Shown here: positions 21,241 to 32,399 of the stretch, one piece after another
Position numbering within the stretch: the stretch's first letter is position 1
Layout: every line of letters starts with the position of its first letter
Origin: Kappaphycus alvarezii
Lineage: Eukaryota; Rhodophyta; Florideophyceae; Gigartinales; Solieriaceae
Assembly: GCA_002205965.3 (NCBI GenBank)
Contig: NADL03000599.1
Span: 2,542,001-2,606,000, forward strand
Reading direction: 5' to 3'
Length of the DNA: 64,000 bases
Position numbers and translations under genes: made by a program
Notes under the pieces: generated by a model
What the model saw: the letters and a program-made list of their open reading frames with translations, nothing else
Told to the model about the DNA's origin: nothing
Databases searched by the model: none

Positions 21241-23432
21241 GCAATAATTCACGCCCCATCAACCCAAAAAAAGCCTACATAAACCGATGGGATGATATTA
21301 TTGTTGGTGTGATGCCTCCGCATCAATGCACTCTTTTCCTGTAGCTCGCGATCGTTTGTTACTCTCCGGGTGGTACAGTGTTATGATACCTACACATGGT
21401 TACTGCTACCCTACAGTAGTTGAAAACTCTTACAGGGTTCCTGTCAACAACTAATATACTTAGTAAATTTGTACATTACTCAAAATATGCTCAAAACCCT
21501 AGCAAAAAGCCAAAAAGATGGCAAGAAGTACTGATTTTAGAAGGAAACTGTACTCATCTCCACACTCCCCTGATCAGCTTAGCCAACAATGCGATCCCAA
21601 GCCCTTTGCCCCCAACACCCCTCGCACCCATGTCCGAGACACAACTCCCTTAGACCTCGACTCTAATTCAAAAGAAATAAACCAACCGCAATTTCATTAC
21701 GCACGAGAAAGAAGCTGCACCCCCTCGGCTTCTCGCTGATACAGCCATTTCGAGGGAAAATGAAATAAATCAGTACAAATCTGTACTTGATTAGATGAAT
21801 CTGACTGCGATGCCGATTCTCATTTTCCCATAATCGACACAATTTAAGAAAAGGGAGGAATCGTCGAATTCGTAGCAAGATCAATTTTGCACCGAATGAG
21901 TTCGAAGTTCTTTTGAAATCACTACCAAGAATTTATTATCCAGACCCATAACGTCTAGAGGGGGCTCAAGTCTACAGTGAGTAATGAGAACGTTTTATTA
22001 ATGTTAATAACGTTTCTAAAATATGTATATTTATGGAAAAGGATAGCGAAGGTCTTTAATACTAAAGTTACTACTTTGGGGAGGTAAATTACAAAATTAA
22101 TGATTTCAATCACAAATTTAGCGGACGAGTCTTTCGTTATATTATTTAGAAAGATATAAAGCATGAAAAGGATTAAAGGAGACGGGCAACTTTTCGAGAA
22201 CTTAGCGGAGGCAGAAGTCACCTTCCAGCAATATTTTAGGCCCAGTGGCAATGTTGAGTAGTAAAATCGCTATTTTAGAGGTGAATAATACATTGAGAAA
22301 CACAATCACACACATCAACTTAATTTGACTCAGAAGTATGCAATTACAGCAGCAAAAAAGAAAACTAAAGCTAACAGGAATAACTAACGCTCAACTGCTT
22401 GCCCTAGTAACTGGGAATATCTATATTTGACATGTCGCGCGAAAGCGCGTCCACATAATTCCTTACACTTATAGGTGGCTTGGGGAGGCAAATATTGGGG
22501 AAAGTGACTTCTAGTGGACAAAATTGAGTGAAAAGGGAAAGAGTGAAAGAGATGGAATGGTGGAAAGCTGAAAGGTGCGTCTCCACAAGCACCCGGATCA
22601 CGGACACCGTTTTGTTTTGGTAGTTACATTTCCCACGCATATGAATACAAAGAAAACGAATGGGTAAAATCACATATTCGGTGCGTTCGCACTCGCGAGA
22701 TTTGTGAGGAATGTAGTGCTGGTAATTCACCCATGTCAATGAGCACATTTGAAACTACGACCGAACCTAATACTTGATTCTGATGCCAGAACATGTTATC
22801 CAAATATTACTCAAAAGAACAATCAATACTAAGAATATAAGACGGCTTTTTATTGCGCCATGAAGGCTGAGTGGAGAGCGGGAGGTGGGAGAACAAGCGA
22901 TGACTTGGGAGATCAGCAGAACAGTGATGGCTGCCAAATGCGGGGATTATATGTAGCCCTGATCAACGGGCTGTCTTTGCACTTGCGCAAGCCCTTGCAA
23001 ACCACGAACATTACCAGGTAGACAAATAGCGCAGCGTTGGTGTGCTTACGACAATCTGACCTATATTTCGGATCAGAATGTCACGCATGACTTGCTTATA
23101 GTGGTGGAAGGCAGACATGATGAAGCGTCTCGATACATTCACACATAAATTTACAATTATAAAACCAAAAACGATTTGTATGATCTGAAAGTGGAGAATT
23201 TCTCTTGATTTATGGCCTACGCATTGAAGTGAGCAGCTAGCTCACTGGCTTTGTATCGGAATTCGAAATTTTCCGAAGAAGCTGAGCTGGCATGAAAAAG
23301 AGCTTAGCAAATCGCAAGTTGAAAGTAATTTAGCTGATTTGGGGTCGCATTCTGGAATTTGCCCACATGCTTAGGGTATCCTGGTGAAAAAAGGTTTGAA
23401 AGGGGCCCTTGAAGTACTTCGAGCAGTAAATT
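21241..23432. other. No gene recognised
   Basis: Frames of up to 114 codons (22,404-22,748 minus) show no domain. No tail motif, LTR or inverted repeat stood out. Confidence 0.4.
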
Positions 23433-24075
23433 TCAAGGAGAACCCTCGGATTGGGGTACTTTTTTCTGAACGACGAGCAGTACAACCATAACGAAAGTGG
23501 CAACCATGTAATTGTTGAAATTTTTTCGTCTAGCTTTGTGGCCAGTTGATGCTGCTCTCTTAAAAGTGGCGTTGGTCAGAGTCACTTTATGACTCTTCTT
23601 CCAAGTTCGGCCATTTGTTAACAAACTTACACCGGAAGTGGTATCCGTCGCCAGAGGTTGATCGTCAGAAGCTTTGCAGGCTGCGGAACAGCTGTTGAAG
23701 TATTGAAGATGCCAACGCTGAGAGGTTCAATCGTGCATTGGAGCGCTCGCATGAGCGCCGTCGTGCACGAGTCAGTCTGTAGCTCAGTAGACACCACCAT
23801 ATCATATGAAGACATAGTAATCTGTACATTACTATAGCTAACAATCGCATGTAATGTTTGCTGGCAATCAGAGAATGGAAGATGCATAGGGAGCAGTACT
23901 GCACGAGAGATATCATTACCGTACTGTGGTGTCCACAGCCTGTCAATTTTGGAAGTACTGATTGTCCTTTTATCCTTTTGGTAACGATGCGCCAAGCCAC
24001 TGAGGCTCCCACATTCTTGGAGGATGACTGTTTAGACATCTGCCTATGCATATGTTGCAACTCCGTCCGTTTCAA
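23433..24075 (-). other. Unrecognised overlapping minus-strand frames
   Basis: Frames at 23,627-23,995 (122 codons), 23,665-24,075 (136 codons) and 23,433-23,624 overlap in different registers. One may be a real broken gene with a frameshift, but no motif identifies it and none starts with a strong context. Confidence 0.25.
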
Positions 24076-25597
24076 TCACTCCCTATCCCTTCCCTTCTCA
24101 AAATCACATAAATGCGCCTCGTTAGTTAACTGCGCCGAAATTTTGACACCCCATTTTGGAGAACTCTGCAGGCATAATCTGTTTCCCCCATTGCCATTCC
24201 TCTATAGACCCCAATTTGATAAACCACGATTTGCAAGTCTCGCTCTGGAGTTTTGCATAGATACAACATCATATCGAATCCCCTAACGAGACATTTTCTC
24301 AAGTTCGCCAGGCTCGCTTATCGATAAGAACTTCCCATCCTAGAGCGGCTGGCACGCTCTGCCCACATCCTCCTCAAACCCATCCCAGCAGCCTATGATT
24401 CGCCGCCTAGCAAGATAATTCACCCCTTCTAACGTTGCGATCAACTCTTACAGTATTTTCAGCTATTAAGATCCGGCACGATGCTAGGCAAGTTGCTAGC
24501 GCTGCTGACTTCGCTGGTATATATAAGCTTTAGAAGTTTCAGCGGAGGGCAATTTGCTCTTTTTTCTCAACCAGTATGGTTGTTTCCCCCGCCTTCGTAG
24601 TCAGACCCAGCTTCTCCATAACAAGCACAAACACTTACCGCCTGATTTGTGGCGGTGGCGGTATCCTGGTTCATCTGGATACGGCACAATGGTCTATGGT
24701 CGTAGAATTTTCACCTCTCTTTTTCCTCTTCATACGATCAAACTCACCATTAACCATGTGTTCATTCTTCGTTGTTCTCTTGAATGCCCCACGTCCTTGA
24801 TCTTTGTAAGTGTCGGCGTAAGAAAGACCATCCATCTGTATGACGACATCGAGCTCTAATAGAGGGTTTCCGTTGAGCTGTAAGGTGAGTGACGGTTGCA
24901 CGACCAGTGGGTTCATGTTGGGAGCTTGGTTTTATTGAAGGATGGGATACAGGGTTTGCAACGTGAACTAAAGGAGGTCATGAGTGAGGGACGACAGTTT
25001 AGGTTTGGCTGGTGGCCGCTATAGCGCGGAAGTGGTGGAAGGAATCGGGTAGCTGAGCAGAATGCGTTACTAAGACTGAGGGTTGGGCGGAAAAGGTACA
25101 GGCGAGACAAAGCGGTTGGATTAATGCCGACAGAATGAGTCTAGAGAAGGTGCGTTAAGATGGTTCGGTATGCAGGTACTGAATGAACTGGGCCGGGTTT
25201 ATGCCAACAGCAGGAGAATTGGCTGCAGAAGTTTCTTACAGGGATCAGCCATCTTCATTCAGTCCGTGCGCAAAAGGTACATACAGTGCGGAACTTTAGG
25301 ATAGCACTACCCCTGAAATAGACGTTCAAACGCAATAAAAGGACCGTTTTCAATTATTACTACGTTTACATAACGGGAACATGAACTGACAGAAAGGGCC
25401 GACCGCCCATTGGTAAATGGCGACTAAAGTGTAAGTAAATAATAAAAAAAGGTGGGACATTACAATAGCACCACTTAGCTAGCTCCACATAACAAGCCAG
25501 AGTAAAACTGTCGTTTCCTTGTAAAGTAGTTCAAATAGCATATTCGAACACTCCCTTCACTCCTGCACTCAAATAGCATCAGATAGGATGGTTGAGG
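24076..25597. other. No gene recognised; TATA-like site
   Basis: A TATATATAAGC at about 24,519 precedes short plus frames at 24,554-24,859. On the minus strand, two frames (24,671-24,916; 24,913-25,110) abut head to tail. None has a recognisable domain. Confidence 0.3.
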
Positions 25598-26357
25598 GGA
25601 AGCAACTTGGAATAAGGAGCAATCCTCGCTTTGGCGAAGGAGGGACTGAGCAATCGGGAAATTTGCCAAAGGTTTAATAGAGGCAAGAATGTTATTTCAA
25701 GGTTTCTCAGCAATCCGAACTGCTACGGAAAGAACTATGACACCAAAACTAACAAAAAATATCGCCAGCCGGTGTCAAGTCACTTCTCAGGAACGCCTCC
25801 GACACTGCTGCGTCAGCATCTCAACTCAAAAGTGAAATGGATTTGCCGGTCATAAAGCGCCAGGTTCAGAAGGTTTTATCCATTTCAGAGGGCTTCCTCT
25901 ACTCCAAGGTAAGAAGGGGATTGTTTTTCTGGCTACGGATTTTCAAAATTGGCTGTGCTACAAGTGAATCAAGATTTTATGAAGTAGTTGTCTAGTTTGG
26001 AAGACTGTCTACTACCCTACAATGACAAGTTTACGCCGTTAAGGTGGGATTTTGTGCAGGATAATGATTCTATTTATACCTCACACATTTCATCCGAATG
26101 GATCGGGAACATTGTGGGCCGCGTAATGTCTTGACCAGGAAGATACCTAGACTTTAATCCTATAGAGAAAGTCTGGGGATACTTGCCTGGGTTGTTTAAG
26201 CCAATAGTCGTCAGTTTAACTCTGTCGAAGAGCTTAAACGTACAAAAAGGAGGAGTGGGGAAAATTGGATCAAAATTTGATCAAGAAGCTTCTTAGAAGC
26301 ATGCCGAAACGATGTGTTCAAGTAATGGAGAGGCAAGGTGCGAAAAAAGACTACTGA
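25598..26357 (+). pseudogene. Tc1/mariner transposase (dead copy 1)
   Basis: Reading through shifts and stops, the N-terminal helix-turn-helix is clear (GAILALAKEGLSNREICQRF, then KNVISRFLSNP). The second catalytic block is WDFVQDNDSIYTS and the third is DFNPIEKVWG, with both the QDN Asp and the ENVW-type Glu retained. The C-terminus MPKRCVQVMERQGAKKDY ends in TGA at 26,357 as in family members. The first catalytic Asp region is unreadable. Several in-frame stops make it inactive. Terminal inverted repeats were not identified. Confidence 0.8.
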
Positions 26358-26400
26358 GATGTTTTTAATTAAATTATATGCGAAACCGAACAGTAAATAT

Positions 26401-26452
26401 CGGAAAAAGGTTGGAATATTTAATATTTGGAAGATGTGGGCGGCTGTGTCCC
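26401..26452 (-). repeat. LINE tail motif downstream of mariner
   Basis: On the minus strand: CAGCCGCCCACATCTTCCAA...CAACCTTTTTCC. The flanks CAGTAAATAT and CAGTATATT may be an imperfect target duplication. The CCCC-type end points toward the mariner, so it is not that element's terminal repeat. Confidence 0.45.
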
Positions 26453-26819
26453 AGTATATTCCGTCAGGTAGCTGATATTCGTACTGATATCTACACTTTA
26501 ACCTTCTCTAAAGTAGCGTCTCAAAACCAGTAATCAAGCATGCTGCGTTGGACATTTCAGCAGTTGCAGCGTGCCTTTTGAAGTGGTGCCCTCCTAAAGT
26601 TGCATCCTAAATTTATTTTTTGACATTTTATTTTTTTGTAGCTTGTGTACAGGAACGGGCTTTGTAACTTCTATATGGTTTGGAATTTTGGTTCTAATGG
26701 CATTAAATTCATGTAATAATGTCCGTCTTAATAATGTGCAGAATCAAATCCAGGCGTGGTGCTATCCTGTAGAGAACGCATATACTGTAGTACGGTAAAG
26801 GACTACTCAAATACTAAAT
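26453..26819. other. Nothing recognised
   Basis: Spacer between the mariner/tail and the Harbinger left end; no motif seen. Confidence 0.4.
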
Positions 26820-27154
26820 TTGGCCGCTACTGACAAATTTTGGTCTTTAACAATCACTTTCGATGCCGAGTTTGATAGTCACATTTTGATAAACTTCTTG
26901 TTTTTGCAAAATCGCAAAGATACCGAAACTAGTCCCTTTGTCAGTTTATCGCCATTTTTTCAACATATATTCGTTTTCATGCACTCAAACCCCCTTCCGC
27001 TGCACGTTAGTCAATCGCATGAGCACGGGAGCAACTTTACCGCTCCGCTTTGCCCTTTCATCAATCAAACCGTATCTCAGCCCACACTTCAAGCCAGCTT
27101 CCTTCGGCGTTTCCAACCCGAGTTCCAGCCCTCAGTCTTCCATTTGTTTGCGTT

Positions 27155-28256
27155 ATGAGTGATCATATCTCCGTCGATAGCTTGCAAAAAAGCAATAGGG
27201 ATTCAGAAAACGACAATTCTGAAGCGATTCTTGATGCTTCAGTTCAGGCAGCCGGAATGATTCTGGAAGCATGCACACTATTGTTGCTTTGCAGCTGGCC
27301 GATCCGAATTCTGGCCTGATGAAAACTCCTCGTTTTAATCCGAGCACTTCCACACAATCACCGAACCGCAGTATTATGAAGTCAAGATCGCCCGGTGTCG
27401 CACAGAGCAGTCCAAAGATAAAAAAGCGCCGAAACGTCATTAGAGCTGAGGCACTAGTTGTGCTGACCAGTAGCTATGGTAAGCACTTTGATATTTACTG
27501 ACGTAATCGAAAGCATTCAGTCCTGCAGAAAGTGCCCGCTGCTGTATGGAAAGAAGTTTATAAGGATTTTATTCTCTCTTATAAGCAACAGTGCACATCT
27601 AGTGGAACTATGTTTGATCCCAAGCGGTTTTCGCAGAATAGAAAACTGCGGAACGCACTCCGAAGCGCTTTGGGAGACATTAGCACCGGCGTATCAGACG
27701 ATGCAGGTGCTCGCCGACATACGGTTGACGATGAGTCTCTTCTGCAACGTTTGAAAGAATCGGACATGTAAAAACAGAAAAAAATGTGTGACTTTCTTGA
27801 TTCCCTTATTAGTAATGGATTTGAGACGTCAAGTGTTCAGCGAGATTTTAGGACACCCGCAACTGCCCAAATTAATACGGCAGGACGTTCTACAGAAGGA
27901 TCGGCCATTCAAAGTGCTATTTTATAGATAATAAAAGCGGTGAACAAGAGCATGGGGCTATGCCGACGGGTTGACCTACAAAGAAGGATCTACTTGAAGA
28001 CACTGTGAATGCAATTTCAACTATGGTGAGTGTTGTCGAGATGCAGTCCGGTAATTTATGTAAGATGGTGAGGGACCAAATAAAGGTACAACAAGATGAT
28101 ATTGAAAATCGGCAAGACTTGCGTCAGAGAGAGATAGGTAAACTTGAGAGTCAGGAAATTGATCGAAAGATCAATCGCTTTTTTGTTCTACGTGACCAGA
28201 GAGTCATTTCAGAGGATGTCTTCAAGGAGCGAATGAAGAAATTGGTGGAGCTTTAA
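27155..28256 (+). pseudogene. Harbinger-associated accessory (Myb/SANT-like) protein
   Basis: Starts at ATG 27,155 (MSDHISVDSLQKSNRD), shifts frame near 27,265, and continues MKTPRFNPSTSTQ...KKRRNVIRAEALVVL. It then crosses a likely 42-bp intron into KVPAAVWKEVYKDFILSY and SALGDIS, runs out at TAA 27,771 and resumes with a charged coiled coil (MVRDQIKVQQDDIENRQ..., LRDQRVISEDVFKERMKKL) that ends at TAA 28,256. In this family the accessory protein binds the element ends and carries the transposase to the nucleus. The tryptophan-spaced core is only loosely Myb-like; identity is inferred partly from its position opposite the transposase. Confidence 0.5.
27479..27520 (+). other. Candidate 42-bp spliceosomal intron
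   Basis: GTAAGC at 27,479, TTACTGAC (branch-site-like) near 27,496, and CATTCAG ending at 27,520. Removing it joins ...SSY to VLQKVPAAVW in frame (phase 1) and excises the in-frame TGA at 27,499-27,501. Inferred, not proven. Confidence 0.45.
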
Positions 28257-29434
28257 GAAAACCATTCACCAGAATTCTGGTCATTACTTGGATGCAAAAA
28301 TACGCTATGGTCACTTCTTCTGCCATGTAAAACAGTACTGAGTATGGCGGCAGTTGTAAACATGTGCGTGAATGCATTGCGCCGATTTGGGCATCTATCT
28401 AGAAACTGTCTAAAGCGTTGCTTCAAACCACCAATTCCCCACTCAACCATCACTCTGAAGCCAGAGTGCAACTTATTAAATGCACGAAGAACGGGATCTT
28501 CATCAACATTTGCGACTTCAAGAGCGTCTATCCTTCGCAGAATAAAATGTTCCATACTCAGAGACCCCGGATCGCCCAATAAGTACTCAAGAGAATGTGG
28601 CAAGTTGTTTTCAACAGAAAAGTATTGCTTCTAGTTCCGCGCCAAATGAGTGTCAAGAAGCACAGTTACTTCATGAAAAGATCCGGTATAACCTGGGTCA
28701 AAGAATATGAATAGTCCATCATGGTCGATGACAACTGTCGTATTCACGCAGTAAATTTTCTTCCACCCATTGAAGTACGCCTGATGATGTTTTGAGGATG
28801 GTTTTCTGATCTCGCAAAAAGTTCCGTCGATGAAACCGAGACATGTCTAAAAGAAATGGTTCCTGCTTCGGCTCTGTTGGCGTTGAATAGTATCAGGCAA
28901 AGATATTTCAGAAGCCAAGACCTCATTGATCAATCCATAGACAAACATAGAATCGTCAAGAAAAGAGGTTCTACTGCAGTTAAAACACGCAGCTTCGTTT
29001 CTAATGCCATTGCACCCTCGAAAGTACATAATGCCGGCTTGCAAGCGCTCTGAGGGGCTTAGCTTCGTTGATCTTCCAGCAGTAACGCGAGTGGAATTTG
29101 TATGCCTACTGCGACTGACAATTGTAGTACATACTAGTTGACAGAGCTCCTCCAAGTCGACAGGACATAAGCCCGTATTAGACTTAAACAAGGATAAGTG
29201 GCCGTGCATGAGGTTGTCCAGCCGACTAATCTTGGAAACCAAAATGTTAACTGAATGATCTCCCACATAATCATCATCAAGTTCCAAGATAACTGTCACT
29301 GCTGCCTGTACAGCGATAAGACTTGACTTATAGAGGCATAGAGAATGACCAGCAATAACCGTAGAGCTGGACATATCATCAAAATTCGACGATTCGCCTT
29401 CCAAATCGTGCTCGCTAAATGGGAAACTGGTCAT
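28253..29434 (-). pseudogene. PIF/Harbinger transposase (DDE_4), two TAG stops
   Basis: A single minus-strand frame of 394 codons, interrupted only by TAG at 28,849-28,847 and near 28,633. N-terminal helix-turn-helix-like block: LSPSERLQAGIMYFRG...EAACFNCSRTS. Catalytic core: FIDGTFCEIRKP (first Asp), DHDGLFIFFDPGYTGSFHEV (second Asp), LEYLLGDPG, and VEWGIGGLKQRF (catalytic Glu). The second TAG replaces the Trp expected in 'L..NW..YF', a single G-to-A step. Known role: excision and insertion at 3-bp targets with the accessory protein. All three acidic residues are present, so inactivation is recent relative to the other elements here. Confidence 0.85.
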
Positions 29435-29702
29435 GACGCTGGACGGGAACGCTTACCAAGGGATACGCTCAGTAACGAGCGTAGCATCAAATGATAATGA
29501 GGTGAGAAGTAGTCAGCGGGTGAGAGTAAAGATGCGTTGTGGGATTATGTTGAGGACCTTCGTGTCGTAGATCTGGACTCGCCACCATGGAAAGGCAGGA
29601 AGGTGAGTCCTGAATCTGGTCAAAAACGAATTCCACGTAAATGTTTGCTGCAACTTTTTCCTCTGCGACTCGACATTACAGCCGAATTTTGATTACGGCC
29701 AA

Positions 29703-30100
29703 CTTCACTGTAAATATTTGGATTAAACACAGGTTTTTGAAAATGTCCAGGGGTGGCCGTTGATTTTCCAAGTTTCTGAATTATTTGTTGAGTAAATTTA
29801 TAATGTAGTAGTTTTTGGGTGCATAACTTTTTTTATTTTGAGAAAATTTAGGGGCAGAAGTGCAAACTGCAGTCTTGAACTTCAATGTACAGTACCTAGC
29901 ATTACTGAATGGATTATACTTACAGTACAGTATTTCCGTCCGCTATTTGATACCCAAGGGTACTGTTGCCTAGCTAGTGTGACCGCAATTAGACAAGCAT
30001 TGTAGCGTGGACAGATTTTCCGGGCCAAGTTGTACAATATTGTACTACCCATACGTTGACCTCACTCTTTGACCTCACTCTTTGTGCTGCTCTGAGTACC
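29703..30100. other. Nothing recognised
   Basis: Contains several TACAGTAC-type words (29,885-29,935) but no frame or element. Confidence 0.4.
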
Positions 30101-30193
30101 GCTAGGATGGGGGGGAAATTTGGTTGCTTTACTAATTAGGGATGCAGGACGGCTATTTTCCAAAGACTAGGTGGGGCAGGTCTGCTAGGATGG
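30101..30193 (-). mobile_element. 73-bp retroposed insert with 10-bp target duplication
   Basis: Insert 30,111-30,183 is flanked by GCTAGGATGG at 30,101-30,110 and 30,184-30,193. On the minus strand it begins AGACCTGCCCCACCTAGTC and ends AAAGCAACCAAATTTCCCCC. Same family as 165-224 and 6,871-6,965. Confidence 0.75.
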
Positions 30194-30600
30194 TGTGGTG
30201 ATCTTTTTTTCACTTCACGAAGAGCCGACTATAGGGCCATATGGGCAGGGTACTTGGGCTAAACAGTTGTACGCATTTTTCTTTGAGGGGTGGATATAAT
30301 GTACAGTGCAGTGTAGTGGAACAATTAACTTGCAGTAGGCAGAGGTGGCCCAGTTGCGTTGTTGGTGACGAAAGGTTTACATCAAATGGTTTCTTGAAGA
30401 GAGCTGGTTGGTTTAGAGCATGAGCTCCCAGCGGGCGAATCTATTTATAGAAAGGAAAGTGCGAATGTGGGCGAATTGTATAGTACTGTATTGTAAGTAG
30501 CGGCCTCTCGCATGGACTGGTTTTGAAATCAATTCACAGTTGGAATTGAATAGGATCAAAATTGACACTTACTACAGTTATGGCTAGTACCGAACAGCAC

Positions 30601-30842
30601 TAATATATATGTATATATATGGACGGCGAAGACGTCCGTGATGTCGCTGCCGATCTGGAGGGGTTAGAGGCTGGTGGGGAGAAGGATGAGTAAGGGGCGG
30701 GCATATCTCGTGGTATGCTCCAGGTAACTTTGCTGGCAGATAGGACTTTCCATCATCGGTAACCCCCTAAGATACCCCGGGCCCCAACCGCCCACATTTT
30801 TCAAAAATTAAAGCACCCAGACATTTCCCCCCTAATATATAT
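30601..30842 (+). mobile_element. ~222-bp 5'-truncated LINE-type insert with 10-bp target duplication
   Basis: Insert 30,611-30,832 is flanked by TAATATATAT at 30,601-30,610 and 30,833-30,842. It carries a short reading MDGEDVRDVAADLEGLEAGG ending in TAA near 30,693, an untranslated stretch, and the tail CCGCCCACATTTTTC...CACCCAGACATTTCCCC. Because the flanks are low-complexity TA repeats, the duplication is less compelling than at 30,101 or 31,273. Confidence 0.5.
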
Positions 30843-31272
30843 ATCCTGTATTGCCTTGTGTACTGCATAATACTGCGCAACAAGGTATTTTGCATACCAA
30901 AGTTCAGAACATACCACTGGGGCAGTGACAGGCAGACAATATTTTTGCCGGACAAGCAGAGGAGTGGAGCAGAATGGAGCTGATTAGGGTTCAAAGTTTA
31001 TTTGGGGAAAAGCTAGTTGGACAGAAAGCGATAAAAGCGGATGGACTAGCATACGGTTGGCCCCATCGTTTGATAGTACCTGGACAACCTACTGCGTTAT
31101 GTAAAGCGTTGCTGCTCTGCTGAGCCAACTTTGAGACAAAGCCTTGTTTCTTGTAAGGTATTCCAAAAATGGATAGAGACGACGGAGTGGTACAGGCCGC
31201 AAGGCGGTGCCAAATATGGTTGGCACGAGACACAACCCCTCAAGCCAGTGGAGGGCGGGATGAAGAGCGGCA

Positions 31273-31333
31273 TCTACGTATGGGGAAAAATTGGGGTGTT
31301 TTAATGATTGAAAAATAGGTTAGTCTACGTATG
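31273..31333 (-). mobile_element. 41-bp retroposed insert with 10-bp target duplication
   Basis: Insert 31,283-31,323 is flanked by TCTACGTATG at 31,273-31,282 and 31,324-31,333. The insert is nothing but the tail motif (minus: CATTAAAACACCCCAATTTT and TCCC). It is the smallest member and fixes the 3' boundary of the motif. Confidence 0.75.
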
Positions 31334-32399
31334 TAAACGGAGAACTCATGTGGTCCTCTGTAATTTCGGGCCACGACAATTCGTGAGTGTAATGCGCAGG
31401 AGTCTCATATGCCGCACATTAGGGGTTAGGAGCACGCTCTCGAATCACCACAAGGTAAGATAATTTTGTATCTCGCCAGTTGAGGGCGTCAAGACGGCTG
31501 GCCTTGATTTCATGACGCACCTCTTGTGTGCCGCATGATGCAACCTGCACAAGAGGTTGTCAAGAAATTGTGATGAGCGCGATAAAGACTGGGGTAGTCT
31601 TGTATGCAGCTGTTTTCTTCATGGACGAGAGGTCGTCAGACATGGGGCAGATTTATTTGTTACTTGGTTTGATTCGGACGCGAAAACTTAGTGCACATTG
31701 CCTCCAGAGGCATGATGGTAGTGTAGGAATTTTACCATGTGCTTTGGTGACGGTGGATTTTTGATAACGGCTATGAAGAAGATTGGATTTGTTACGAATT
31801 GTACGGGTACCATGGAACAGTACGCATGCTTACGAAAATTTTGTGCTATGCTTTACGGGGCGCATGTTGGAAACCACGAGAGCGAGATGCGGCAGTAAAG
31901 AAGAGTCCCTCGATTTTAGCAGAGAAAAAGTTGCGGTGAAAGCCGCTTGTGAGAGGGCGTATGGTTGGCGGGAAAGCAAGTGGGGAGGTGTCGAGACAGG
32001 GGTTGAGTGGTTAAAAGCATTATGTAACATGCTTTTTTTAAAAAACAAGTATTTTGGGATTATTCTTGTTTAATGACCCGCAATGGCCATGACCTTTGCG
32101 AAGTCGGTGATGTTAACATGAGGTGATTTTCAAACAGAGATTTTCATAGACAGAACCGAATTTACAGCTATAATAATTATTGTGGAGCACACAGTTGAAA
32201 AATCTCCTCACTTTTTAATAGAAAAACTCACGTGAGTAAAATGGACAGTAGCTGGGCTGCTTGGGAAAAGTCAAACCGAATCTATAGAACAGATGGAGAG
32301 ATGAGATGAGATGTGTTCCTTTTCAGCTCAGTGGGGCGCTGGGCGAGTGATGGAAATCGCGCACATTTTGAAGACTGATGGCCTGTGGCAGGTCGTGCC
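31334..32399. other. No gene recognised
   Basis: The plus frame at 31,783-32,073 (96 codons) has no domain. A GCAAGTG at 31,976 also occurs after the LINE tail at 32,614; it could be a 7-bp duplication bounding a ~630-bp LINE copy, but chance is likely. Confidence 0.3.

Larger units (their letters stand above)
26820..29702. mobile_element. PIF/Harbinger DNA transposon, nearly complete
   Basis: Two converging genes fit the family's two-protein plan: a DNA-binding/coiled-coil accessory protein (plus, 27,155-28,256) and a DDE_4-type transposase (minus, 28,253-29,434); their ends overlap by four bases. Candidate terminal inverted repeats: TTGGCCGCTACTGACAAATT at 26,820 and, read on the minus strand from 29,702, TTGGCCGTAATCAAAATTCG. 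I did not find a matching 3-bp target duplication (AAT before, CTT after), so the ends are tentative. About 2.9 kb, a normal size for the family. Confidence 0.7.

Noticed and set aside
26401-26452. Tail motif as the terminal inverted repeat of the adjacent mariner
   Set aside because: Its CCCC end points inward toward the transposase, no matching copy lies at the left end, and the same motif follows LINE stop codons elsewhere.
28847-28860. 3' splice acceptor (CCATTTCTTTTAG) at the first TAG of the Harbinger transposase
   Set aside because: No suitable GT donor lies upstream without removing conserved residues, and the frame continues unchanged across it.
28253-29434. Alternative genetic code (TAG read as an amino acid) because two TAGs interrupt an otherwise open transposase
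   Set aside because: Other elements here are interrupted by TAA and TGA as well as TAG (for example TAA at the gypsy YxDD, TGA in the chromodomain integrase), which fits ordinary decay.
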